64,000 nt of DNA from Chrysoperla carnea (taxonomy: Eukaryota; Arthropoda; Insecta; Neuroptera; Chrysopidae): assembly GCF_905475395.1 (NCBI RefSeq), contig NC_058340.1:64520181-64584180 (forward strand). Direction: 5' to 3'. A model generated the notes under the pieces. It worked only from the letters and a program-made list of their open reading frames with translations, did not search any database and had not been told where the DNA came from. The position numbers and the translations under genes are program-made. This document shows positions 35,701 through 50,700 of the stretch, one piece after another (the first letter of the stretch is position 1; every line of letters begins with the position of its first letter).

Positions 35701-38700
35701 ATTATATTGCGTTAATTTATATAAATATAAACAATATTTATTAATTATAATTATAATTATATTGACTTTAAAGTTTATTTATTCTATTTTCATACTAATA
35801 AATCAATAATCATCAATAACTAATAAATTAACGAAATTAATAAAACAAATATTCAAAAAATTATCATATAATATTTAAAAAAATACTCACATCAAAGCTA
35901 ACGCATCCACTATTATCTGGATTTAATGTATTGAACAAATAATGGGCATAATTATTTGTATTAGCTAAAAACAAGAAAAAAAGATGTATTAGTTAAAAAA
36001 ACTATTTAAATTTTTTTAGAGATAGTCATGTAATAGGATATTCTACTATTTTTGAAAAAGTACTTCAAAATGTTGATTTTGCTAACAAAAAGCGACCAAA
36101 AATTTATTTCGGAAAAATGCACACGCTGTCTTGCCAAAAACTTAAATTAAATTTTAAACCTTTTTTAAACTATCAAAAACGCGGGCAGGCAGATATATTC
36201 AAAGACATCTGATTATAATAAATATAAATGCTTATTATCTATTGATATATTATACTCAGCTGTCTACACTGAACTAATTGATGGTCTATGGCTCATACCG
36301 ATATGACATCACAGCAAGGCTTGCCCGCGTTTTAGGTCACGTGATATACAGTTTAAAAACTACGATTTTTAATTTTAATATTTTAAAAGAAAAATGTGCT
36401 ATTATGACTCGCAATCAGAATATTTAAGTATATTTTTACATAAATTTTAATTTTTTTCAAATTTCATAATTTATTTTTGACTAACGATAGTACCCTATTC
36501 CCTGCAGCAAAACAGGGTGAATCAAGATGCAGGGTGAATAGACATTACGAAATAAATGTTTCTATGAATACGGAGCAGAAATTATAATTGGCAGCAGTTT
36601 AAATTAACCTCGTTTTATCTGGTACATTTTTTTTTAATAACGCAGAACATCTGCCACATTTAGTAATTAAATTCAATGGCATTATTTAATCAAACCATGG
36701 GCAAGTTATATAGAAGCCCATAATATTTAAAATATACGAATGAAGAGAACGGAGAGAAAGGACTTAATTATAATTGAATGTGAAACATTAAAAAAAATTA
36801 TTACATACCTAATTAAAATATTGAACTAATAATTCTTAATTAAAAATGGTAGGGTTCAAATAGTATCTAATAATTTTAAAGAAACAAGTTCGTTGTTGGA
36901 TAAAAACATTAAATAACATTAAATGACAATGGTAAAAAGTTATGGTAAAAATTAAATATGCAAATGAATGGGGTAAAAAGAAAATATGTAAAATAGATAT
37001 TACATTATCATACTATATTACACTGGGCATGGGCAAGCAAGTTGGATACAAGAAGATGAAAATACTGAGTCTGATCCCTAGAAGTTGTAATTAGTATATT
37101 ACGCTACAAGAACAGAAAGTTTTTAGATTCCTCCACTGCACGATATGATGGCGCGCAGTTCAGGGATCTCAAACTTTCTGCCCGTGTGATGTATACTATT
37201 TTTCTTTAATTTCGGTCGAAAGTACGTATTTGCTGCTTCTGTTAGGAGGCCGAAAGTCCCGTATTATCTTTGGCACCAAAACATAAATTTCGGACTTTCT
37301 GCCTCTCAACAGAAGTAGAAAGTACGTACTTCCGGCCGTGGATAAAGAAAAATAGAGGCTATTAGCATTTTTGGTCTAGAAAGCACGTTTATGGAGGTAT
37401 AGACCAAAATGGTTTTCCCAAACAGTGAGGCACTTTTTTTTGTAAGAATTTTGTGCGGGATACGCAACCTATTAAAATAAAATAACTCCTGTAATTTAAT
37501 GCGGAAAAAAAATTATTTTTAGTCTGAAGTAATACTATTTAATGAATAATCAATTATGTTTTGTCAAATTACTAGATTTGAGCCAATTTCTTTTGACAGA
37601 AGAGTCTATCTTGCTAATCCGTATCTTAGAAATGTATAATAATAATAATACAGAATTTGTACAGACATTCTACAAATTTGATTATAAAATCAAATAAAGA
37701 TGGGCTATTTTGAATAATTTTACAAATGATACAAAATAATGTAATAATTAAAATGAAAATTGAAAAGAACTCAGATATTTTTTTATGTTTGTTTGTTTTT
37801 TATCACGAAATTTCTGATTCAAATAGCTATAAAAAACAAAGAAGTAATTAAGAAAAGCCAGTCTCGGTTTCTTTTCCAAATACATCAAAAGTGATTAGAA
37901 ATGATTTTATAGAAAATTTTGATATTTACATTTTTTATTTAAAACTTTTTCCCTTCGTATTTTTTCAAACATATTTTCAAAAAAGTGATTTTGGGGGTTG
38001 TTTTTAATGTTTTTCTACCCTCTTAATATAATTTAATATTTTTTAAACAAACTTATATTCTAAAATGTAGGCTTCCGTTTTGGTTGTAGTTTAAATATTC
38101 ATTTATTGGACTGTTATAGGTACTAAAAAGTAAAAATAAATATTTCTATGAGACTCAAATACATGACTATTTAAAGCTTGACACTCTCCGAATTATTCAT
38201 CGTATTTTAGATTGAGCGCCTCCAGCTTTTACAAATAGTCATGTATAAGTGACTCACAGGAAAAACTATTTTCTACTTTTTGGTATAAAAAATAAAGCTT
38301 GTCATTTAAAAATTACGTTCTTTTTTTTAGTTACAAAGAAAATATGTGAATGTTTATGCGTTGAGGTGACAAAGTAATACAAAAATTATTTCCTTAATCA
38401 CAGTTTTTTAAATAAAAAATTTATGCGCCCCGACTGTTGCAAGACAGAACAGTCAAATTCGCGCGTTTGTATTCTTTTTCATTTTAACGTACTAAACACA
38501 AGCTGCTTATCATATAAAGTAGAAATTAGCTTTCTCGAAACAAATTTTGATTGAAAAAGGTAATATACTTGTGTAAACTCCTTAGGGTAATTGAAGGGTT
38601 GACACTTTATTATATATATATATATATATTTCTTTTTCATTTCTCCAACTTCATAAAAATGAAATACGTCTCAATTTTTCTACAACGATAAACAAAACAA

Positions 38701-41700
38701 AAAAAACTTTTTCACACACAATTTCACTTTGTTTTTTATAGCTTTTAAATCAAATTTATGTGATCATCATTTACATAAAATCAAATCTGAAGCAGATGAC
38801 CTCCATATGACCTCTATATTAATAATAGAATTCAATTCAATTTATTCATTCTTTTTTAACAATACAAACCGTATACAGAGCATGTCATAAAAAAGAGATA
38901 AGTTAGTTAGTTTATTCATGCCGGTTTTAACTCTAGTGCAAATCTAATCGAAATCCATAGAAAACTATAAGTAGAACTTTCGGCACCTGATACTAAAGAC
39001 CAAAAGTCTCCCGAGTATCACTCAAATGGTATACTTAGATTAGAAGACAAAACTTCATTTTAAAAAAATGAAACCAATATCATTTAAATTTCAATGTTCC
39101 ATTTATTATCAATTCAACTGAGAAGTCAAATATCTAAGGAATAAAAATCCTTACCAATAGATTTCTTATAAAATACATAAATCTATCCATAATACAATTT
39201 GCGTAGTAATCCTATTGAAAAGTGCTTATCTATAAATTAAAATCCTACCCAAGGCTCAAAGCAATACAACTATTTTTAATGTCAATACTTTCATAATAAT
39301 AAATTTTTCAATACGAATAATGAAAGCACTTTTGATTGAAACATAATTTATAAATAAGAGTTATCGATTTAAACACTATTTTCGTACACATACACCTGAT
39401 TGTCAGTTTAATCGAAAGTTTTTTAGCAAAATTTATAGACAAATAAGTTTTTGTCTTGTTTTGTTGTGACAGATCACATAATTGAGGGGGAATATCATTC
39501 CTTAATAAAATATTATGAGAAACTTATGCGGATTATGTTATAACCACTCAAAAATGAAATTTGAATTTCAATATCTCACGAGCAGAAAACATTACTTCAA
39601 CATTTCTATCAATATGTCACAAGGAATTAACAAACATAACCGAAAACCAAACGAAAGTAGATGCTATATTTCTGTTAGTATGCTTGATCAATGTTTTTTC
39701 GTTTCTAACAACTTCTTTGGTATGCGGTCATTATATGACATAGTATGTTATTCGCACTAAATTACTACAGAAGAGGGCTCGAAAAATGCCTTGAGATAAT
39801 TATATTCGCTGTATCATATTTTCGATAATGTTTAGCTATACAACTCTCCGCGGGTCACATATCGGTAAAGTGTTGAGCATATAGTGGATGAAGGACTTTT
39901 TTACTTTAAATTTTTAATATTTATTTCGAGAAGAAATCGGCTCTCGAGCTAATAATTTATACCTGTTATTGCATAAAAGTATAAAAATATTTCATATGAT
40001 ATCCGTGAATTTTCAGCAAGTTACACATCTGACTAACAACGGAGTTGCGAACCAAGGTATCAAAATGTAATCGAAATGTTTGAACCGGTTTTAACGTTGT
40101 AAATCATGTTTAAAATATATATTTTTTGCTGTCGACCATATAAACTACATTTTTTAACCAAAAATGTAAATTTATTTCTAAAAAAACCTTCTTCACTATG
40201 CATTACATTTTCTTGTCACGTGTTAAATGTTGTATACGTCGTACACATAAGCGAACGTTTGAAACAGCGTACAAAATTTCCTGGAGACATTGTTCAAGCA
40301 CTTCTTACCCTCTCATACTACAATCTTTATATATGTAAAGAAATAAAAGAAATAATAAAAAGAATAAAACAATCAAAAATATTTACTTACCACCTTGTGG
40401 AAAAAATTGTGAGTAAATAACTTTAAAAGTCTCTTCACGAAATATTCCCGTAGGACATTCCGCTTTAAAGCCACGATAAATTGCTTTTATTTCACCATCT
40501 GTAAATCTCGTTGCTCGTCTTAATGCTTCTAAACTATCAGGCCGATATCTTGGGGTTGTTTCACCTAAATCTTCTAAGTCTGTATCTATATATCAAACAA
40601 AATAAAACAAATTTTTTTAATAATTTTTTAAAAATGATTATATTATTATTTAAAAAAGTTTTGTTCCAATTATAATTTTAAACTATTCATTAAAATATAT
40701 AATTATATTTCTTTTTTTTTTTAAAGAAATATTAATGATATTTCATTTTATAGAAATATAAAAAAAAAAATACTTTTCTTATTATAGATCTAGAGCCAGG
40801 CATTGTATTTGACAGTCATTTCAGAAGGGCTAGAAATTTGAGAGGAATGTTTTGAATTTGAATTTTATAAATGGAGACTTTCTTATCAGGGGGCCTAATT
40901 GTGAACCAAGCTTAAAATTGATTATTAAAATCGGTTCGCGCTTTTGGTCTATAGTGCGCAACAAAGTGCTAGACATACATATATTGGCTTTAAGGATAGA
41001 AAGGACCAAAAAATCTCGTTTTCTTAAGATCATTTTTAAATCGAGTATATGCATTCTCGTTAATGTCGTTTATAAGCAATTAATGTTTTAAAAGGGATGT
41101 TTTAATAAGTCACAAGGGTAACTTTCCTAAGATTAATTGGGAAAACTAATATTCATTAGTTAAAAACCTGATAAATATTTTCCTATAAAGAAAATTATAA
41201 CAAGCGAAACTCGCTTTTCCATAAAAAACATTCAAAGTGATGAAATTATATATTTGTGTTATTTCTTCTAAAAGTGATTTCCTATAAATCTTTAAGAATC
41301 GATATTTCGAGAACTATGGTATATATCGAAAAATTTTACTCTTAATTTTCGTCTATTTTTCCCAAGTTCTATACTTTTTCTATAATTTCATCATTTAGTT
41401 GAGAACAGCTTTAAATAAAAACTGAAAACAAAAAAAAAAGTCCAGTAGTTTACCTAGTGACTTTGATAGTTGAGACCCATTAAAATCTAAACCAGCTCAA
41501 ATCTTTCTAATACCTAATGGGTCACTGAAAACTATTGAACTTGTTTTTTCGTTTCAAGTTTTATTTAACGCAATTGAATTATTTGATTTTTTTCAATTAA
41601 TTTTTTGTTATCATTCTCAATGAATATTCATCAATTTTATACTTGCTCCGAAATTAAAAATTTTCCAAGCCCAGGAAACTTACATGCCCGATTTTCTCAA

Positions 41701-44700
41701 AACATGACACGGTTTTCTCAATAGCCTCCCTACTATCCAACCGTTTCGAAATAACCATCAAATACTATATCTGGCCCTAGACCCAATATCCTTTGCATTC
41801 GTACATAAGCCGAATAATTTTTCTTTTTATTTTTAAATATTTGATCAAATAAAAATTCATCTTTCATTTTATAAAAGCAAATATAAAAACTTACCTTATT
41901 TTTTTTTTAATAAAACTTTACAATTTTTAATACATTAGAGTATTTTTTTTTTAAATAATTATAAAAATATATTTTTTTAGTTAAATATTTATCGAAGTAT
42001 AGAAAAATTTTTTAACGAATTTTAGCAACACAGCGATTGGTATTTTGCAAAGAAATTTTATATCTAGGTATCTTTTTGTAATTTAAAGTTCGATAATGGG
42101 AAAAATCGGAGTATATTCAAAGTAAGATACGGGAAAAGAGGACACACAAGTAAAATTGAAATTTTTATCGCAAGCAAAATACTATCTAACCATTTTGCTT
42201 CTCTGTTAATATTTGACCAAAGCAATTAGGCAAAAGCACTAGAATCTGTAGAATAATCTAATCTTCATAACCAATGAAGTTATCAAAGCTGTGTAGATTG
42301 AGTTCAACTTTTAAAGATGGAAGTCACAGATGACAACTTCTAGGTCTATTGCCTCTATTACCTTCTGGGAACGCAATGAGAAGAAAATAGAACAGTAACA
42401 TAGCCCGTCATTGGAAAAACGTTCTAAGTATTGGAAAAAAGTTTTCTAAATGGCGAGATACTAAAAATACGGCTGAGATTATCATCGAGAAGTTTTGTTA
42501 ACCTGGACATTATTCAAGCCGAAATTTTAAGAGAGATTAATGGGTTTCTAATATAATGGACAAATCAAGCCCTTCCATCGATCCTAACCTTCTATTTCCC
42601 AAGGCATTCAATTTTCATTGTTTAAGAACACCAAATTTTAGTAATTAAATAAAAATAATTCCATAAGAAAAATTTCCAACAATAATAAACTGTAATCTTG
42701 CAAGTAATATTTACTAAAAGTACGCAGCTCCTACGTGGTGAATTGTTTTATTTAATATAATTAGTTTTAACTTTTTTCCTAAAAAAATAGTGAAGGTAAA
42801 TTAGCATTTGAATTTCATTTTGAATTTTAATAAATTTTCATGGAAAAAGTATTTTTAATTGTATATTTTTGTAAGAAAAATAATGCGTTTAATTCAAGCA
42901 GAAAATTCATAATGTAAATTAACTTTTAATTTATTTTATCATTATCATATTTTCAGTTTTTCCAAATTTATTTTTGGAATAATAAATTAATTTTCCTAAA
43001 GAGTAATAAAAAGTTTCCAATAGAGTTTTATTAAAATACTAAATTATTAACAAACCATAATCCTCGTTGCCTTTTATAGAATGAAAATGATTTTCACATA
43101 TTCCCAAAAGGTTTTTTTATTTTCAAATATCACAAAATTAAAGAGATTTTTTTAAACATTTTTAAGGAAGTTTTGTAACACGCAAAAGAGGAGTACTGTA
43201 ATATATCGGACACGCAGACACGTTATAGTTATAAGAAAAACATTTAACAAAAAGAAAACCGACTTCAAAATAAAAACTTTTCCAAAACAAATTAATGTGC
43301 ACTAAAAAGTAAAAAAGTAACGATAATATAATGTAATTAAAATTACTGTTATTTTTGGAGTCGGTGTCAGCCAAGGAAACAACTCTGACAGAATAATTTT
43401 AACAACATTATATTATCGTTACTTTTTTACTTTTTAGGGTACATTAATTTGTTTTGGAAAAGTTTTTCTTTTGAAGTCGATTTTTTTTTTTTGTTAAAAG
43501 TTTTTCTTATTTTGTGATTTTTAGTGAATCTGAAGTACGCTAACTAATTTGTCACTAAAAAAAGAATAATCGGAAACGATTGGCGTGATATTGAGTTAAT
43601 CGTTCTCTTGTCGTGTATACTTAATGCAAATTTAAAACTTTTAGGGTTTTCGTATGGATGCCCATGTCAGAACTGGACTAAAATGAAATGGGAAATCACA
43701 CAATGGGAAAGCACCAGCTTTCAAACAGATAAAGAATCATCAAAATCGGTTCACCCAGTCGAGGTAACACACATTAAAAAAAATACAGTAGAATTGATAA
43801 CCTCCTCCTTTTTTGTTTGAAGTCGGTTAATAATACATCTCTTTTAAAATGGAGATAATTATCATTTTATAGCAAATAGAAAATAAATTTTAATAGAATT
43901 TATCGATGGAATTGTACCAGTGTATATAATTTTAAAAAATTCAGCTCAATTAGTTTTGATTCAAAGTCTGAAAATCGGAAAAAATTTGTTGCATACGAAT
44001 TTATTTATAAAGTTAAAAATAAAAATTTAACAATGACTATAATATACATTCGTTTCGTAGAGTAGAGATCGAGAATAAGCTTAAACTTTTTGCTCCTTCA
44101 TCCTTTTGTATATGTATTCGTATAAATACATTATTTATTCTTTTTCGAAGAATATAAGTCAACAACCAATTGAAAAATTGAATAATTTTTCAATTTTGTA
44201 TAGAAAAATATTTAAATGAATACACAATTTATTATTATCCTTCAGTTTAGGATGTTACAAAACTATATATATTCCTATGGCTTCAATATTTATAAAAAAG
44301 CATTAAAAATTGTACAATTATCGTAATGACATTATTTCAAGGATATATTCACGAGTTTAAGATAAAATTTTAAATATAAATTACTAGCAGATATGACCTT
44401 TACAGACCAGATCAATAAATTACAGTAAGTATTCATTAGTGTAAATTAAAGCATTTATTTTTATACCATGTATGTATGAAATATACATAGTATATTAAGT
44501 TTAGTTCCAATTTGGTAACGCTTAAAAATATTGATGCTATGAAAAAACTTTTGGTATAGGTGTTTATAGAATCACCTTATTAGTCCATTTCCAATTGTCT
44601 GCCCGTCTGTCTGTCAACACGATAACTCAAAAACGAAAAGAGATATCAAGATGAAATTTTTATAGCGTACGCAGGACGTAAAAAGTGAGGTTGAGTTCGT

Positions 44701-47700
44701 AAATGGGCAATATAGGTCAATTGGGTCGTAGGTCCGTAGGATCCATCTTGTAAATCGTTAGAGATAAAACAAAAGTTTAGGAGTAAAAAATGTTCCTTAT
44801 AATGAAAAAATAAAAAACTTTTGTTTGAAACATTTTTTTGTAAACATCACTGTTTACCCACGAGGGCGCTAATTACGTGCAAATTATATAGTATGTATTA
44901 TATGGGAATATCAACCCTGTCTATACATGGTATTTCAACAACTAACTCAGTCAATTGTTTGTTTTCACTTGTTTTAATTTGCTTATAACTAATATTTGCA
45001 TTTTGCTAACTATGCCAGCATTGTCGATAACGCTAAGAAAATTTATTTCTCAACTTTGAATTTGGCGACCTCTGAAAATTTGCCGCTCTTGACACCAGGC
45101 CCGGGTACCCTTATTATAAATCCTCTGGTTGTCCTCTAACGCGATTGAACATCGGGAATTAATTTTGTTAATGTTATATTAAGTAAATTCGTGCATTATA
45201 ACTATGTCAATTATTAATCAATAAATGATTTAATGATAATAGACTTATGAATTTTTCACCCTTTCATTATTATCGATATAATGTTCAATCAAAATATTAT
45301 AGTTAATTAAAAGACTTTTCGTACTGAATATTGAATTGAAATTTTGGGAAATCATATAAGTTAATTAGTAACGTATCATTAAGTAAAATAATTACTATAC
45401 ATACATTAAATATAATCAATCAATCGAATTGTCTAACTAATACTCTTATTCATGACATATAGGTATCTACATATATGTATGTGCATAGATAGTATAACGA
45501 TTAATATAATATCACTTGTTGAAACACATTGAAAAATTAATGATATACAGTTTTCTTCTAGATAAATTTCTAGAAAAGTTGATAAATATTTTGAATCCAA
45601 AATTTTCAACTTCATGTTGCAATTGGCCGAAATTTAATTCATTTTTTTATTACTTAGCAGTTTAGAAACTTGATTTCGTGTTAGTTTGAATCTTTTGCAA
45701 CCCGGGTGTAAATTTTTTATTCGTGTAGTAGACTGAAAAGTGTTCTGTGACAAGCGTAAGAAAAATTACAATGCAACAAGCGCCTAGAAACTCATAAAAT
45801 ACTGAATAAAAATAAAAAAAACTTTTAACAAAAAGAAAACCAACTTCAAAAGAAAAACTTTTCCAAAACAAATTAAAATGCACTAAAATGTAAAAAAATA
45901 ACGATAATATAATGTAGAAAAATTATTGTTATTTTTGGAGTCGGTGTCAGCCAAGGAAACAACTCTGACAGAACAGTGTGATACATTAGCTAGGCTGACA
46001 CCGACTCCAAAAATAACAATATTTTTTCTACATTATATTATCGTTATTTTTTTACTTTTTAGTGCATTTTAATTTGTTTTGGAAAAGTTTTTCTTTTGAA
46101 GTCGGTTTTCTTTTTGTTAAAAGTTTTTTTTATTTTGTGATTTTTAGTGAACCTGAAGTGCACTAACTAATTTATCACTAAAAAACGAATCATCGAAATC
46201 GGTTGGCGTGATTTTGAGTAATTCGTCCTCTTGTCGTGCATACTTAAGCAGATTTAAGAATTTTATGATTTTCTCATGGATGTCGTTATCAGAACTCGAT
46301 CAAAATGAAATGGGACTACACGGGAAGCACTTGGTCGGTTAATAAAAGAGAATCTCTATCAGACGGTTTTTGTGTTTACTCGTTTAGTACTCTCTTGTTT
46401 GACATCAATAAAAAGATATCATAAAATTTGTATATCAGTTTCGAAAACTTTCTATTCCAAGTAAAAAAAATTTTTTCATATTTTTAATCAACTCTCAAAT
46501 TTTATTGAACAAACAATATTTTGTAAACTACCTCGACATCAAAACCGCTTAACAGTATCAAAAGCCCTTTAAAAAACACTCGAAAAACTATTCACAGATC
46601 TTAAAACCAAGTACACGAAAACTAGCTACGTTTTCAAGAGTTTATTTGAGGGCGATTGATTTTCTGATATTCTTCTCTTTATTACAATTAACTAAGGATG
46701 AAATACGTCATATAGGTACACCTGGTAGCACACTCAAATATTTTGAAAACTTCTTTACTAGAATAATAACGGGTTGCGGTGTTTGCAACGGCATAACTGT
46801 CAACCAATTTAATTTATTTTGCTAAGAAAAAGTGAAAAATTATTTAAAAGTATCTTAAAAATTGTCTGAAAATGATTTTTAAATCAAGAATTTTAGCTTT
46901 TTTTTCGGTAATTGGCACTCTTAGGTGTCAGGTGTACTTCATGTCTAAACAATTTCAATTAGAAAAGAAATATCCGGACATTGCCTAGCTTGTACATCAA
47001 GATTATTTTGAGGAAAGGCAATTAATAGTTATTCATTCATTCAAGGCTTTGTTGAGCATGATTTTTTTAGAACTTAAAAAAAGAACTAATAGTTTTTCCA
47101 TGGTTAAACAACACTTTTCAAATTCAAATTCTACTGTAACTCGACAAACTTCCAGGCAGTTAACGCAATCGCTTTCAGATACAAGACAAACTAAGTTCAA
47201 CAAGAAAATTTAAATCCAAGATTCAGTCGTCATCAAAGTCGTCAAAATAAACTCTCGAAACCGTTTCAGCTCTCGTAGCATCTATTTTAGTTGGACAAAA
47301 GACATCAGTCAGAGGATATTTTATGAAAATTAAATATTAAATATTATTTCTTTGAAAATTTTCATCATTAATATTCCTTTTTGGACCATTAGCATTTATG
47401 TATAAATATAGATGCCTAACGTTAAATATTATTAATTAAAATTTTACATTATAAAATATTCAAAATATTTTATTGAATGAATATCATGAAAATAAATAAT
47501 AAATAAAATATTATTATCAACTCTTTATGCTTGGGTTCACGTTAATTTTATTAATTTTGAGATAGAAAGTATACTGTATTCAACTTAAAAATTTTAACCA
47601 AAATAATTATGAAATCTTACGTAGATTTTTAAGAATGTACTAAGAATGTACTAGAATGAAGAGCACTAAGGCAATTTTAAGGTAGTACCAGCATGAAATC

Positions 47701-50700
47701 ACTTTCCGACAGATTTGGCCGAATTTCTTTTCTCGGGTTTATAATAGCTTTATTTATGAATTCCTAAAATTTCATAATTTTTGACCGTTTAGATCGCGAG
47801 ATATTTAAAGACAAAGTTCGCGATTTTGAGGGTCATGTCCCATTTAAAGCATGTAAAATGTCCGGTCTCTCCAACTATTTTTTATGATATTATTATATAT
47901 TGAAGAAAAAGTAGAAAAAAATGTTTATACAATACAATTCTAAAAAAAAAATTTAGAAATTAATTTTCACTTTCGAGATATTAATTTTGACGTAAATTGA
48001 TCGAAATTGGGACGTTGGCATAATTATTTCCCATTTTAAACGGTCAAAATTTCTGAAACTTTGGGAATTAATAGTAAGCATTATTAAATTCTTAAATTTA
48101 ATTTTTCGTTAAATTCTGTCGAAAAAAAAATTGTACCATTTCTTTAACATAGAAACTGCAAATACCATGCTGGAACATCGTTAAATAAAAAGTTTGATTT
48201 TTTTTAAATATGAAGTTGAACAACTAATAACAAAATATTACAAATATAAAACTAAAACAGTGGTGATGCGAGTGATGCAATCACATCAGGCGTCATCCTA
48301 AGAAAGAACTTTACAGAGATACACAATGAAATCTCGCACCCACACAAAAACTTTGTAAGCCCAATCGAAATTTTAATCAAAAGAGGTATCTAAAGTTTTG
48401 ATATGCTGATACAGCTATATTAGACTTCCTTATAAGACAATCTAGTAACGTACAGAAGCATTAAAAAAGTAACAATTTTCTTACTTTTTAAACTTCATGA
48501 GCTTCTGTGGTTGCAAAAACTACTAATTTAGTATTAATTTTGTTCAAATTTCTTTTTTCTTGGGTATACATATAACTTAACTTAAAAATAAGTTTCACAA
48601 AATTCAGTGACAAAAAATGTAAGTCGATTTTTACAAGTTTCAAGTTCGAAACTGGAAACATATAAAAATTCGAAACTCGGATAAATTCCAAATCGAAATT
48701 CCGAATTCGAAGGCTGTATTTTAAAAACTATTCATTTAGAAAAATTCGAACAAAATTTTTGTTTCTCTTGAGTAGGTCTTAATTAGCTTGAAAAATGATT
48801 TTCACAGAATTCGGTAACAAAAAATGTTTATCAATTTTTTTTTAAATCGAAAAATTAGGGAAAATTTCTTGCCATTTATATCTAAAATCATGTTCTTAGA
48901 CCATATTTATTCATAAACAAAGGAAATTTACATAAAAATTCGATTAGAGCAATAGTTTTAAAAATATTCCAAATTTCAAATTATCGAATTCGAGAGGAAG
49001 ATTATGGATGTATTTTAAAAACTATTAATTTCGCATTAATTTGGACCAGATTTTTGATACACCATTCTTTTGTCTATAAACTTTGAAAATTCGGTTGAAA
49101 ATCCGGTTGGAGCAATAGTTTAGAAATCACGGATTTGAGAGGAAGATTAAGGCTGTATTTTAAAAACTACTAATTTAGTATTAATTTGAGTATAAATTAT
49201 TTTCACAAAATTCGGCGGCAACAATTATACTACAGTTAATATCATCTGATCATTTGGCGAGTAACTGTAAAAATTCTTTATCTAATAAAAAATTGTAGAA
49301 ACTAAATTAAACTTTATTGTTTCATTTAATATCTCAATTTATGTAATCAGAATTGGTCTGCCCTCAAAAAGATCATATCCCCAATTTCTTAAATATTAAT
49401 TTTATGAATCTATCAGTAAATCCTTATGGAACAAAATCTATAAATTGAAATGAAAAGATTTAATTATGTGAAACCCTTTACGACCAAACAAAATGAATGG
49501 TATTGTTTTAAGAAAATTATTATAAAGAAATATAAAAAGATTTTTTCCTTTTTTTGTGTTAAGGATATTATTTTTGTTAAAATGTCAATCAAAGAGAGAG
49601 TATTTGTAAGTTGTTGATGTGTTATATAGAAATGTTAGAAAAACTTCATATATATCGATCATTATGCCATTCGTTTTCTAAAATGTACATTCAAAAGATT
49701 TTTTTTGCACATGTTGTGATGATTGAGGTTAATTTGAAAATACGGTCAAGAAGGTCTTGTAAATGTATTACAGTTATGTAATAAAAACTATTCGGTTAAA
49801 ACAGTTAAAACTGTTCCGGTTGAATAGCTTGAATGTTCCGTAGTATAAATCAAGGTATAAATATTTGAGAACCCTGTAAAAATGACCAGAAAACAAAATT
49901 TTTTACTCAAAATGTAGGTTTCGTACCTTGTGTTATATGATACATAATCCATCAGCACTCGCGTTATGAGCATTTAAACGTTCGATTTAAAACATAAATA
50001 AATTGGCAGTACATGTGTGGTAAGTCATATGAGTGCGACCCCTGCAGCCCACACGATTTACTGCCCAGAGGGGGAAAAACATTAAAAAAAGGTCTTGTTA
50101 GCCTTCATAGATTTTTCTTCGAACATGTATTGCAGCTTATGCTGGAACGATCATTATCTCCATAGATAAATGATGTGTTTTATCCACTTTTCAGATTCTG
50201 TTTATTCAGTTTTTTCCAGTTTTTTTTATTACCATTAAAAAATGGCTCAACTAAGTCTGAAAACTCAGTTTCAGTTCTTAAATACGCGATTACGCGTCGA
50301 ATAAGCCCAGTCACGTGTTAATATCATAACTGGCTCGCGAGATAGGTAGCTCGCGAGTTCAAGATGCTCAAGAGTTCAAGAGGAGTTTGTGTTCAATCAA
50401 AAATAATGGCCAAAAGTTTGCTTCGATTAAACCGATCATAAAATTAAGAACCACGGCAGGTGAGTAGTTACGTATAAACACATATCAAAAGGCACGAAAG
50501 TTTCTGATTTTCAATCTTTAAAGGGAGATGCGTAAAAATAAAGGAAAAAGTTCATATAATTTTTTGGCCAAAAGCTTTTCATTTTCGACATATATGAGGA
50601 AAAAGTTTTGAACACAAAAAATAGAATTAAAAATTTGCTTTGTTTCGATTTAAGATCCCTTTGGCATATCTAAGCAAGAAACAATATTCGTATAATCTAA

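Larger units (their letters stand above)
19227..35890 (-). other. KChIP intron 3 (16.7 kb), repeat-filled
   Basis: No coding exon recognised. It holds the SINE-like tRNA head (20725-20789), the roughly 310-bp tandem repeat (21190-22060), a Helitron end (23993), inverted element pairs (24285-24735 and 27086-27545), a repeat with GACAGACACACACACA (25260-25730), an inverted-repeat element (28202-28710), Helitrons (31970-32402) and two copies of a dispersed family (30555-31160, 34855-35240). All short open frames here look incidental. Confidence 0.65.
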
